DNA from: Cotesia glomerata
Taxonomy: Eukaryota; Arthropoda; Insecta; Hymenoptera; Braconidae
Length of the DNA: 64,000 nucleotides
Direction of reading: 5' to 3'
Assembly (NCBI RefSeq): GCF_020080835.1
Contig: NC_058158.1
Span: 4,216,001-4,280,000 of the forward strand
The notes under the pieces are model-generated. The model saw only the letters and a list, made by a program, of their open reading frames with translations, searched no databases and was not told where the DNA came from. This document shows positions 14,601 to 24,385 of this stretch, piece by piece. The translations under genes were made by a program, and so were the position numbers. Position 1 is the first letter of the stretch, and each line of letters begins with the position of its first letter.

Positions 14601-16285
14601 TCCACATCTACATATATGTTATCCCTGTCCCGAAGCCGGCGAGTTTATAGAGTTCCTGCAGCACGCTGGGTCGTGTCTCATTACAGAATCACCGGGGTAG
14701 CGAGCCAACTTAAACATCGCCGACCGATTCTCTGATCCGAGGCATCTCGTACCTCTCGGGAGTCGTAAAAAAAATTCAACATTTTTCTCATCTTTTTATT
14801 TTACTCTCCACTTATACTTCTATTCTTCTAGACTTACCGCTTACACTCGGCGATTTAAAAAAATTATTGAAAAACGCCAAGAACTTGGCTCAATTGTGTG
14901 TCTTTTCCAAAGAGGGCCTAAACACCTCGTTAGAGTAAAACACACCGCAACCAGTCCCGTTGTCAGCGCCGGGATAACCACCAGCACTGAGGCAACGAAG
15001 ATTAAAAACCGAAACATAACAACTCATTAAATATAACCCACTTTACTTAACGTTTATTTAATACTCTCCTCGTTAAACCTTACGATTTTATTTCATTCTC
15101 ATTAATTAAGGTGAAAATTTAAATATCTAAAAACAGTTTAAGTTCATTTTATAATTTATTGTATTTATTTTATTACTATCTAAAGTGTAATAAAATTTTT
15201 TTTAATTATTAATAAGTTCAAATTGATGCGAAAAATCAAATAAAAATTTAATTAGAAAACAATTATTAATAGATGTAATTATTTAAAAATTAAAAATATT
15301 AAAAATTTTTTTAAATCATAATTTAAATTCCTAAAAAATTACGTATATTTTTAATCCAAGACACTTTAATGAAAGTTATTACCTAAAAAATGTATAAATT
15401 ATAATGAAAGCAATCCTCGTCAATCAAAAATTTGACAGCGTCAGTCCCATCAAGCTCATCAAAATCTCATAAGATATTTAGACGTATAATAAGAAAATAC
15501 GTAGGTGTCAGAGAGAGTTAACATGCACAGTGGGCCTTGAATGCATATTTAAATGCTCGGTAAATATGTCTCGTGAGTGTTCGAGTGATCGTCAGAGTGT
15601 AAGAGGAGTAGCCGTCGACAGTAGCACGAGATCGCAATTACGGTGCTCGCGAGTAGTATGCACGTGTGATATATACCAGTATATACATCGCGGTGGTGCC
15701 GACAAGTGTCCATAAGACTGGACTCGGACTCTAAGCCGATGAGGTTCCAGCCTCCAGCAGCTCAGTAGTTGGCAAAAAGAGAGAACGATCAAGAGACTGC
15801 GTAAAGAGCCGCAGGCCATATAATATCACGGAGTATTACCTATACGCAGCATCCTCCTCAATACTAATGTGAGACGAGACCAGCAGAGATGAATAAGAGG
15901 TGCAAGAGGATCGCGGATCAGAACAGGAAGAAGCAAAGAGTTAGAAGAGAGGAAAAGAGCTCTGAGAGCACGCCATCCTCGTGCTGGTCGCGCGTCGTGG
16001 CGTGTGCTCGCTCCTGAGTTATCTTTCCCTTTGCTCCTTACTCACACTACCTCAGCTTGCTGCTTAGTCGTGTATTCGTATTGTGTTGTTATTATTATAA
16101 ATATATACGCGACTAACTCAACACAATCAAACAAAATTACTACCAACTCGGATCTGAATCTGTATCCGTATCTGTATTTGTATCTGTATCCATAACATAG
16201 TTATACTCCTGTATTGTGTATTGTATAAGACACTAACTAACGTGACAGTGAGCAAACGAGGAGGATGGAGATAGCAAGTAAGGGT
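11653..16285. other. Upstream region of the first E(spl)-type gene; no gene recognised
   Basis: This contains a perfect 14-bp palindrome TGGGAATATTCCCA at 12915-12928 that overlaps a Su(H)-type word (12923-12930). A TTG/TGC microsatellite lies at about 13521-13562. GC-richer blocks occur at 12860-13080, 14620-14760 and 15530-16030. The last block, directly upstream of the E(spl) promoter, could be an enhancer or a non-coding transcript. No coding sequence is supported. Confidence 0.4.
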
Positions 16286-16292
16286 GCAGGTG
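16286..16292 (+). promoter_or_regulatory. Proneural-type E-box GCAGGTG
   Basis: An exact RCAGSTG match (GCAGGTG), the class bound by Achaete/Scute-Daughterless dimers. It lies 64 bases upstream of the paired Su(H) site and about 350 bases from the TATA box. In Drosophila E(spl) bHLH promoters, such a site next to a paired Su(H) site gives proneural and Notch synergy. Binding here is inferred. Confidence 0.6.
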
Positions 16293-16356
16293 TGTATCGC
16301 TGTTAAATTCCCCCACTGGGCACGCCACGGCCCAGCAGGCAACGACGACCGAGAGC

Positions 16357-16389
16357 TGTGGGAACATTTCGTCCCGTGAGCTTCCCACG
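16357..16389. promoter_or_regulatory. Paired Su(H) site (SPS)
   Basis: TGTGGGAA (16357-16364) faces TTCCCACG (16382-16389), an inverted CGTGGGAA, with 17 bases between the two octamers. Orientation and spacing match the Su(H) paired site of Drosophila E(spl) genes, which holds two Su(H)-Notch intracellular domain-Mastermind complexes. The GAAAGT hexamer seen between the halves in some fly genes is not present. It lies about 285 bases upstream of the TATA box of the E(spl)-type gene that starts at 16852. Confidence 0.85.
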
Positions 16390-16640
16390 ATACGCTCCTC
16401 CGGCTGGTAGCTGTGCTGAGGTACCACACAACCAGGACCCTCTTCACATACACATAATACATACAATACATATTATACACGACCAACACACAGCTTGCAG
16501 TCATGCTCATTCTTAACTCCCCTCTCTTGTCTCTCTCATGCACTCATCCGTTACTAAGGCAGCCCCGTTTCAATTCAGTTAACTCAACAGCAGTGGGGAT
16601 TCAAATCCCGACTAGTGGGGAACTGTACTCTTGGAGAGGG

Positions 16641-16648
16641 TATAAATA
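16641..16648 (+). promoter_or_regulatory. TATA box of the first E(spl)-type gene
   Basis: TATAAATA sits inside a short GC-flanked segment, 204 bases before the ATG. Transcription would start near 16670-16685 (an initiator-like CTCAGA lies at 16681-16686), giving a 5' leader of about 170-180 bases. Drosophila E(spl) bHLH genes also have strong TATA promoters. Confidence 0.7.
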
Positions 16649-16851
16649 CCCTTATAAGGCCCCCACTGAGCCAGAAACCACTCAGATATACTCGGCACTC
16701 CGAGCTAGCAAGTTATCTCTCGTTATAAAAAACAACCACTTTGTTTATTTCGGAGATTGTGATAATCAGAGTGTCAGTTTGTGATAATCAATCATTTGAT
16801 TTTTATCTTTTTATTTGAAATTTTAAAAAACTTTCAACGTTAATCAACAAT

Positions 16852-17511
16852 ATGTCTCCACACACTACCGCTTATGCAGTTGCTGGTGGCATGGAGTACG
16901 AAGAGCCGGTGTCCAGGACTTACCAGTACCGGAAAGTAATGAAGCCAATGTTGGAGCGCAAACGTCGGGCCAGGATCAACCGCTGCCTGGACGAGCTCAA
17001 GGACCTGATGGTGAACGCGCTCCAAGCTGAGGGTGAGAACGTCGCAAAACTCGAAAAGGCCGACATCCTCGAGCTGACAGTTCGCCACCTTCACTCGCTG
17101 AGAGCCGCCAAAAGATTGACTCTCACTCCTGAAAATACCTACGCAGACAAGTTTCGCGAAGGATTCACCCAGTGCGCTCAAGAAGTTTCTACTTTTTTGC
17201 AAACAACAGTGACCAGTGTTCACCCAGTGGCCGGTGCTCAGCTCATTCGCCATCTCGGTGGCTGCCTCCGTCGGCTGGAAGGACCTGTCAACCCCAACGC
17301 CGTTCACCAACAATCCACTCCAGTGGTTCAACAGCAGCAGCATCAACACAATCACCAACAGCAGCTTCCTCCTGCAATTATTCCTGCAAATACTACGACT
17401 GACATCACCAAGGTACCACAGAACGTCTACACCCCGCCTCAAAGTCCAATGAGCGTCGCGAGCTCCTCAGGTGACTCCAGTGAATCAACATCTGTCTGGC
17501 GTCCATGGTGA
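16852..17511 (+). CDS. E(spl)mbeta-like: Enhancer of split-type bHLH-Orange repressor (E(spl) mbeta/mgamma-like)
   Basis: A nuclear transcriptional repressor and Notch target that, in the fly family, represses proneural genes and recruits Groucho. The 219-residue intronless frame has a basic-helix-loop-helix domain at about residues 26-83, including KPMLERKRRARIN in the basic region and EKADILELTV in helix 2. An Orange domain follows at about 97-143, then a Gln/His-rich linker (about 159-171). A proline/serine segment (TPPQSPMSVASSSGDSS) precedes the C-terminal Groucho-binding WRPW (216-219). The ATG at 16852 is the first in frame and is followed by the usual short N-terminus before the basic region. 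Length is close to Drosophila E(spl) proteins (about 180-225). Upstream lie a TATA box, a paired Su(H) site and a proneural E-box; downstream lie GY, Brd and K boxes. The closest fly relatives by eye are mbeta and mgamma; exact orthology was not tested. Confidence 0.97.
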   Translation: MSPHTTAYAVAGGMEYEEPVSRTYQYRKVMKPMLERKRRARINRCLDELKDLMVNALQAEGENVAKLEKADILELTVRHLHSLRAAKRLTLTPENTYADKFREGFTQCAQEVSTFLQTTVTSVHPVAGAQLIRHLGGCLRRLEGPVNPNAVHQQSTPVVQQQQHQHNHQQQLPPAIIPANTTTDITKVPQNVYTPPQSPMSVASSSGDSSESTSVWRPW

Positions 17512-17753
17512 ATAATTTATTTCGGTAATAAATTTGTTGTTACTGATAAAGTTCATGATGATACCAAGGATCTACTGCGACTGGGATACGCTGGTGGTAC
17601 CAATAAGGCTGACGGGCAAAGCGCTGCAACTTGAAATAACCGGACAACAACTGCTGCTCCAATCCGGGATAGTAAATAATATAAGAAGATAATTAAAATT
17701 ATTAACATTTATTTTATAAAGATTTAAAATTAATTGTTAAGCGACAAATCAAC

Positions 17754-17760
17754 GTCTTCC
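17754..17760 (+). promoter_or_regulatory. GY box (miR-7-type target)
   Basis: GTCTTCC is an exact GY box, complementary to the miR-7 seed. It lies 243 bases after the stop codon of the E(spl)-type gene. Confidence 0.65.
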
Positions 17761-17920
17761 AATTCTGTTATTAATTTTCTTGCAATTTCGTGATTTAATT
17801 ATTTCATTTTAGTATAAATTTATTAAAATTTTTTTCATTTTTCTTTGATATTAGCTTTCATTGATTATGAATAATTGTTTTTTTGATTTTTAAAATATCA
17901 AAATATTGTATGGGTGATGA

Positions 17921-17927
17921 AGCTTTA
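17921..17927 (+). promoter_or_regulatory. Brd box (miR-4/miR-79-type target)
   Basis: AGCTTTA is an exact Brd box in the sense strand of the predicted 3' UTR, 9 bases before the K box. Confidence 0.65.
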
Positions 17928-17936
17928 AGTAATGTC

Positions 17937-17942
17937 TGTGAT
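17937..17942 (+). promoter_or_regulatory. K box (miR-2/miR-13 family target)
   Basis: TGTGAT lies within CTGTGATA (17936-17943), which is a full eight-base complement to the 5' end of miR-2/miR-13-type miRNAs. It lies about 40 bases before the poly(A) signal. Confidence 0.7.
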
Positions 17943-19035
17943 AGGGTTTTTCGTACCTGAGATTACTATTTTCTCATATAAAATAAAATATTAAAATATA
18001 ATATTATAGAAGTTAACTTGTTATGTTTAAGAAGCTTTTTAGCCTTACCACATTTATATATTGATTTGATAAAAAAAAAATCCACATTTTTAAAAAACAC
18101 TGATTATTATTTTTGAATAAAATAATCGTTAAATATAACCATAACCATTTTTGATTTATTATTTATAGAATTTAAGTAATCCTTATAATTTCCCAAATCA
18201 TTAAAACCTCATTCTTATCACTTGGCACTTTAATTAGTCATAAGTTGTAAGTTGTAAGTAGTGATAACTTGTATACAGTTAAGTATTCTATTATATTCAT
18301 AATGATGATAATATATAAATTTCTATTAAAATGTACCTACGTAGTACGTACATATACTAATAATAATGATAACACAGGTAGTCAATTACCACGTCTGGCA
18401 CACTCAATTGAGTGATTAATGCCTAGATAAATTAATATCTTATGCAGCAGTGGATTCATTTTATATTAATAGTAATATACTCATCTTTTAATACTTTAGA
18501 ATATTTAGTCGCCGTCATCTATATTTTTTATAAATTATTTTTTCTATGATCAAGAATTAAAATTAAAAAATTATTAAAATAAAACTAGCAACCTTGCAGT
18601 CACTATGTGACTGCCGTGACTTGTGAACTATAAATAAATAAAATTTTACTTTATTGAATAATGACTTTTGTTAAATTGCACTGTACTTTCTTAAATATTG
18701 ACGTTTTTAAAAATATAAGCTCATCTTGATGTTACACTCATCAAGAGCTTTCATTTGAGTGCCCACATGCATTTTGATATATTTTTTATATATACATAAA
18801 TATATGAAAAATTGATGTGGGTACTCAAATGAAAGGTCTTGATGAGTGTAATGTCGGGGTGAGCTTATATCTTCAAAAATGTCAATAGTTAACAAGAAAC
18901 GAGGTCATTTCTTAATTATGTATTTAGAGATAAAGCATTTTTTAATCGTCTAAATACTTATCATAATAAATTGACTATCCGTGAGAATGATATGAAACTT
19001 TGAAAAGGCACAAATTCAAATCAATATCTTTGCAT

Positions 19036-19239
19036 ACAGAAAAAAAAATGTTCTTAAATCAAGTATATATTTTTGAAGAGCTCAATATTCTTGGTTTGAG
19101 TAGAAAAATTCTTGATTTAAGAAAATTTTACTTAATTCAAGAAATTTTCGTCTTGATTCAAGACAATTACCCTCTTCAAAATTACATTCTTGGTTCAAGA
19201 ATTTTTCTCTTGAATCAAGTTAATTTTTTTTTTCTGTGC
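19036..19239. mobile_element. Short inverted-repeat element, TTGATTCAAGAA-type family
   Basis: The ends are ACAGAAAAAAAA and TTTTTTTTTCTGTG. The interior is a chain of self-complementary words such as TTCTTGATTTAAG, TTGATTCAAGA and CTTGGTTCAAGAA at intervals of roughly 20-45 bases. The reverse complement of 42743-42954 matches it along almost its whole length, so these are two copies of one element in opposite orientation. The apparent reading frame inside is a by-product of the repeats. Confidence 0.75.
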
Positions 19240-19284
19240 AATGACACTAAATTTCACGAAAAAACCGATTTTATCATTTGACTA

Positions 19285-20171
19285 CACGGAAAGAACAATA
19301 ACCAACTGCACATACTCGTATAGTATACTCCTTGATATCTATAGTGAAAAAAAATTTCAGACTATAGTCAATATCCTTCAAAATATACTAAATTATTTTT
19401 GGACTGTACTCAGTGAAATCTTCGATTTAATCGATTAATTTTTCTGGTTATATCACGTAAAATTTCACGGGATATAATCTGAAAAATTATTTCGTGTAAA
19501 TTAAATTATACTCGGTTGAAATTTGGATTATGCCCACGGTGACTCCGCCATTTTTTTTTTCTAACGCCTGCGCGTAAAGTGCTGTTTATAATTTGTGAGT
19601 TATAGTCAATCAGCATATTGGACATTAATTAAAATATAGTCAGTGAATTATATGAGTGTGTGACTATTTATATATTTTGATAGGTAAAAATATTTTTTTC
19701 TTAGCCTAACATTTTTAAGTTCGAAAAGTCTAAGAAAAGAAAAAAAAGATTTTTAACCCCAAATTATCGGAAAAATTGTGCTTTAATGCTCCTTAAATGT
19801 TTTTAATGTATGTAATAATTATTTAAAACAATATTTGACTAACCTAATTTTTAAAATAGATAATAGATATGATAATGCTAAGTGCGCAGGCGCTAGGAAA
19901 AAAATTGGCGGAGTCACCGTGGGCATAATCCAAATTTCAACCGAGTATAATTTAATTTACATGAAATAATTTTTCAGATTATATCCCGTGAAATTTTACG
20001 CGATATAACCAGAAAAATTAATCGATTAAATCGGAGACTTCACTGAGTACAGTCCAAAAATAATTTAGTATACTTTGAACGATATTGACTATAGTCTGAA
20101 ATTTTTTTTCACTATAGATATCACGGAGTATACTATACGAGTATGTGCAGTTGGTTATTGTTCTTTCCGTG
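19285..20171. mobile_element. Foldback element with arms of about 285 bases, CACGGA-type ends
   Basis: The left arm starts CACGGAAAGAACAATAACCA and the right arm ends with its reverse complement at 20171. The arms extend inward to CTAACGCCTGCGC (19561-19573) and GCGCAGGCGCTAG (19884-19896), with few differences. About 310 bases of unique AT-rich sequence lie between. No open frame of note is present. It sits inside the hairpin repeat copy 2. Confidence 0.85.
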
Positions 20172-20213
20172 CATCCTATACACAAAATTTTTCTTATTCT
20201 CTTAATAATATAG

Positions 20214-22298
20214 TTAATATATTGTTATGTCCTAGACATTTTTTTAATTTTCATTATTTTTTATATTTTCTTGTTTTATTTTTATCTCTCATTTATTTCC
20301 GTTTAAATATTATTACAGTAAAATTTATTTTCCTTATGACTCAACGTGAGTATTTAGGTAGTTCAAAACGTGTTTGAAACTACGGTCGGCGCAATGCAAA
20401 CAATGATTTTAGATAACAGTCGCCTGCATGAGCCACGTTGAATGGAATTATAAAGAATTTTTGAGTATCACATAAAATAATTTTAGAGAATATCAACTAG
20501 AAATATTAATAGTACAACGAATAATTTAAGAAATATTTAATACGACTGTTTAATTCAGAATGATTGAAAGTCTTTAAAAATATGAGAGTTAACAATAAAC
20601 TCAACAAATATAGTTATTAAATACTGAAGGTAAAATAAAGTAATAAGGGAGATTTAAGATATATTATATAAGAATAAAAGGATTTAAGCTAAAAGATGAA
20701 TTATTTTTTTTTTATAAAGTGAAGATGTTTGAAAAATCAACGTACTGAATAAATTTAGGAAATAATGTAACAAAATAGTTTCAAATAGAACATAAAATAT
20801 TGTGCGCATAAGAATAAATGTGTTTGTGTGTGTATTGATGTGCCTATACATGGACAGATGTATATACCACTAACTTTAGGAATATACCTATACCCTTGTA
20901 AGAGATAACACACAAGATAGTCGATGCACAGCTAGTTTCCCGGAACATTTAGAGAGAGGGTGGAAGTCCCAAACTAGAGAGCTAATTGGATACATTGTCC
21001 CCCTACTGTTTCAATTATCGGACCCACCTAAACTCTCAGCCCCGGAAAACTGTCGTCGTATCGCTCTCTCGTGTCTAGGACATCCTAGTGTTAACATCGT
21101 CCTAAGAATATTCAAATTAAATACAAAAAAAATAAAATCAATAATTACACCAATCTATAAATATTAAAATCGTAAATCAAGAATAAAGTGTTAATTAAAA
21201 TCAGTTGTAGTGAAAATTATAAAATTAATTGAAAGCGACAAACCAGGTATAATTTTAAAACATTACTTATTGTGTTAAACGGATTCAAAACTAAACATTG
21301 TATATAAACTGTAATTTTTAAGCGATAATTTGATTCTTAAACAATATATGTATTAAATTTAAACTACAAATCTAATCATTAAAACAAAACCTATCTTTCT
21401 CAATAAATTAAGTCTCAAGAGTTCCCGGTCTATAGGTCTTAATCGACTTGGGCCGAATACTAAATTATTTACAAAAAAAAGTCCAAATTCCGGACGTAAC
21501 AATATTATTAATCAAACTATTTATTGAAATATTTTTATGCAATGGACTTCTTTAGCAGAGTGTGTCGATTATCATGCTCTCATAAATTACTCCAAATTCT
21601 CGGCCTTCATCCACCTAAATAAAAATTAATAAATATCCACATAATATTAGCACAAAAGTATTTACATGCACTTAAATCAGCATTGCAATGATATAATCAT
21701 TTAAATTTAAGTAAACATAAAACCACATTTAATTAACAATACGTTATTTTATTTAAATTTATTATAAATGTAACTCATTATTATCATTATTACAAAATTA
21801 TTTTTACTTTTATTAACAATCGTGTATACACATGTATTTGCTCACCAATTATTTACTTATATTTTAATCAATCGAAACAAATATAGATAAGAAATAACTC
21901 TTAATATTTTTGTCAATTACAATAGTTTCTTTTACCAATTGTAATTTTCAAGATCACTGAACTGTATAATAATAAGATTTACTACAAATTTATATATTCA
22001 CTATGTATTTTACAAACAATAAATTTATTTTTCATTTTTGTTATTCTATCTGTTACAGTTATCAGCAGCTGAACAATCATAAGATGCCAAGCTCTTACCC
22101 TTGACTTATCCAGCTACTTCATAAAGGTAAACAGATTTTCAATAGTTCCTCGATATATATTTAAGTTAAAACAGCGAGTATAAATTAATCAAGTATGCTT
22201 CGTCATTTGTTTTGATAGTCGCTCACAGTTGACACAGTTGAAGCTTTGGTAAATTAATTTGTAAAGAATATACCTCGATATCGATATTGATAACAATC
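20214..22298. other. TTLL4 upstream region with possible 5' UTR exons
   Basis: A GC-richer block at about 20935-21110 could be the promoter or first exon. A donor-like site (ACCAG followed by GTATAAT, near 21245) and an acceptor-like site (GTTACAG, near 22060) suggest a 5' UTR intron. Neither is proven. No coding sequence other than TTLL4 is seen. Confidence 0.3.
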
Positions 22299-24071
22299 AT
22301 GGACGTAATATCACGTAGCTACAATCATCACGTACTAGTTAATAGTAATAACAATAGTAATAGTACTAGCAATAGTACTAGCAACGACAATAGCGAAAGT
22401 AATAATCTAGACGAATTAGACCTCGAAGAAGAAATAGACCTCGATCCCGATTTTGACGATGAGGACACTCAGGATGAGACGCCGGACAGGAGTGAGTCGA
22501 TACCCACCATCACAGATTCCGAGTCGACGGAAGACATCAGAAAATTTCCCTTGCGTCGCAGTTTGTTTCCCTTCGTACCGCCGTATATCATATTTAATGC
22601 GTTCGATTCTCCTGGACATGAGCTACCATCCTCGCTGGTGAAGCATCTCAAGTGGAAGCTGAGCTGCATAACGCCGATACTGGTAAAAAAAACTGTGATG
22701 AACTCAGGATTTCGGTTGCTGAAAAATACCGACGACTGGGTGGCCATTTGGGGGAAACAGATGAAGTCAAATTGCTTTAAGTCGCTGAAGGACCACCAGA
22801 AGTTCAATCATTTTCCGGGTACATTCCAGCTCGGGCGTAAAGACCGTCTGTGGCGCAATCTTAGTAGATTCATGAGCAAGTACGGGAAGAAAGAGTTCAA
22901 CTTTGTACCGCGCACTTACGTGTTGCCCCAGGACTTGCGTAATTTCCGTCAGGTTTGGGAAAAGAGTGGTGGCAAGGAAAAGTGGATTATAAAACCACCG
23001 GCTTCAGCGCGTGGAACGGGGATTCGTGTCGTCCATCGCTGGTCTCAGATTCCCAAAAAACGCCCGCTGATTGTTCAACAGTATCTGTCAAAGCCTCTTC
23101 TAATCGACGGGGCTAAATTTGACTTACGTTTGTATGTTCTTATTTCGAGCTTAAATCCTCTGAGGATATACATTTATCCCGACGGACTGGTGCGTTTTGC
23201 CTCTGTTAAGTACAGCGATGATATAAACTACCTCAGCGATCGTCTCATGCATCTAACAAACTACAGTATTAATAAAAATAGCTCAAACTACACGAGTAAC
23301 GATTGCGCCGATTCCTGCAGTGGCCATAAGTGGACCATCAAGACTTTGTGGTCGTATTTGGAGAAGAAAGGCGTCAATACTCGAAAAATTTGGACCTCCA
23401 TCAAGGACATTATGATCAAAACAATCATCTCGACGGAGTCATCGATAAACTCATTGACGAAAATAAATACCTCGAATCGTTATAACTGTTTTGAGCTATT
23501 TGGCGTGGACATTTTGCTGGATGAGACTTACAAGCCTTGGTTGCTAGAGTTCAATATATCACCGTCCTTGCAATCTTCGTCGGCGCTGGACATCGCAGTA
23601 AAGGGCCCGATGATTAAAAATGTATTCAATATTATCGGCTATCGACTGCCAGGTAGTCTCCCAAAACGCGAAATTAAAAAATTGAGATCGTTGTATGACT
23701 ATGAGGATCTCGTTTGCCAGCTCCCGGTACTTGACAAGTTGGTACTGTCGAATGAAGAAAAACAAAAGCAGAATTTGTACATCAATTTGGACAGAGAGGA
23801 TTACTTGGATGACATACTTGAAGATTTGACACCGGATGACCTCAGGTGTTTGATACATCATGAAGACGAAATTAGCCAGACTGATAAGTTCGAAAGAATA
23901 TTCCCGGCAAAACATTCGTCTCATTACTTAGATTTATTCGATGTGCCGAGGTATTATAATATGTTAATTGACGCTTGGGAAAACAAGTACGAAGACGATC
24001 GAGATGAGGGAATTACTTTGCTCAAAAAACTTTGCCGGGAGATGATGCACCTTGAAAGTGAAGCAATTTGA
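22299..24071 (+). CDS. TTLL4: Tubulin polyglutamylase TTLL4-like
   Basis: An ATP-grasp enzyme of the tubulin tyrosine ligase-like family that adds glutamate side chains to tubulin tails (TTLL4 also acts on NAP-type chaperones in vertebrates). The single open frame gives 590 residues from the first ATG. The N-terminus is Asn/Ser-rich, then strongly acidic (about residues 37-60). The TTL domain spans about 140-450. Its motifs are RKDRLWRNLSRF (180-191), WIIKPPASARGTGIRVV (229-245), the KFDLRLYVLI strand (273-282), HLTNYSINK (318-326), and FGVDILLD with WLLEFNISPSL (401-424), which holds the metal/ATP-binding Glu and Asn. The C-terminal tail is helical. Human TTLL4 is about twice as long, the difference lying mainly before the catalytic region. 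The lack of introns is notable. In insect E(spl) loci a TTLL gene is, to my memory, a recurring neighbour. Confidence 0.93.
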   Translation: MDVISRSYNHHVLVNSNNNSNSTSNSTSNDNSESNNLDELDLEEEIDLDPDFDDEDTQDETPDRSESIPTITDSESTEDIRKFPLRRSLFPFVPPYIIFNAFDSPGHELPSSLVKHLKWKLSCITPILVKKTVMNSGFRLLKNTDDWVAIWGKQMKSNCFKSLKDHQKFNHFPGTFQLGRKDRLWRNLSRFMSKYGKKEFNFVPRTYVLPQDLRNFRQVWEKSGGKEKWIIKPPASARGTGIRVVHRWSQIPKKRPLIVQQYLSKPLLIDGAKFDLRLYVLISSLNPLRIYIYPDGLVRFASVKYSDDINYLSDRLMHLTNYSINKNSSNYTSNDCADSCSGHKWTIKTLWSYLEKKGVNTRKIWTSIKDIMIKTIISTESSINSLTKINTSNRYNCFELFGVDILLDETYKPWLLEFNISPSLQSSSALDIAVKGPMIKNVFNIIGYRLPGSLPKREIKKLRSLYDYEDLVCQLPVLDKLVLSNEEKQKQNLYINLDREDYLDDILEDLTPDDLRCLIHHEDEISQTDKFERIFPAKHSSHYLDLFDVPRYYNMLIDAWENKYEDDRDEGITLLKKLCREMMHLESEAI

Positions 24072-24138
24072 AGTTTTTTTTTTTAATGAGATAGCTATTT
24101 GTAGTCATTCAAAATTTTTTTAATTATTTTTTTCAACT

Positions 24139-24385
24139 GAGGAGCTGATTTTCAAAAGGGTATCTTTTCATATTTTAAAAGACCAGTTTTCTGAACTTAT
24201 AAATATTAATTACTTCGAGAATAATTAAGATTTATAAATGAAAATCGAATTGCAGCTTCATAACCGATAGCACTTTATAGCTAAATTAAAAAAAGTTCAA
24301 AATAAATATTTATAATTGAAGATAACCAGTTTTTTGTCTGGATTAATCAAAAATGAAAAGATACCCTTTTGAAAATCAGCTCCTC
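24139..24385. mobile_element. MITE-like element with perfect 33-bp inverted ends
   Basis: 24139-24171 and 24353-24385 are exact reverse complements over 33 bases, beginning GAGGAGCTGATTTTCAAAAG. The internal 181 bases are AT-rich and non-coding. AACT occurs directly outside both ends and may be a 4-bp target duplication. It lies 68 bases after the TTLL4 stop codon, so it is probably within or just past its 3' UTR. Confidence 0.85.

Larger units (their letters stand above)
17512..18000 (+). promoter_or_regulatory. 3' UTR of the first E(spl)-type gene
   Basis: The predicted 3' UTR runs from the stop codon to just past an AATAAA at 17982-17987. An earlier AATAAA at 17527 is only 15 bases after the stop and is probably not used. 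The region holds one GY box, one Brd box and one K box in sense orientation, consistent with miRNA control of E(spl) and Bearded transcripts as described in Drosophila. Confidence 0.65.
18589..20213. repeat. Interspersed hairpin repeat (copy 2), split by nested insertions
   Basis: 18589-19030 matches the 6929-7726 repeat: CAACCTTGCAGTCAC flank, one hairpin unit, then the ATGATATGAAAC and AAAAGGCACAA stretch. The distal part resumes at 20172-20213 with CACAAAATTTTTCTTATTCT. Between them, 19036-19239 and 19285-20171 are two separate inverted-repeat elements. So an older repeat was interrupted by later insertions. Confidence 0.75.

Noticed and set aside
16596..16610. GGGATTCAAATCCC near the E(spl) TATA box as a pol III B-box
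   Set aside because: No A-box at the right distance; it is better seen as a small palindrome in the promoter.
16503..16784. 93-codon open frame before the first E(spl) gene
   Set aside because: It spans the TATA box, start region and 5' leader of that gene, so it is a chance frame.
16127..17442. Long minus-strand frames opposite the first E(spl) gene and its promoter
   Set aside because: Antisense shadows of a well-supported gene and of a TGTATC-type repeat (poly Ile/Gln/Arg); no independent support.
19000..19281. 93-codon plus-strand frame, and the similar minus-strand frame at 42697-42939
   Set aside because: Their mutual similarity comes from being copies of one non-coding element with repeated palindromes; stop-free by repeat structure.
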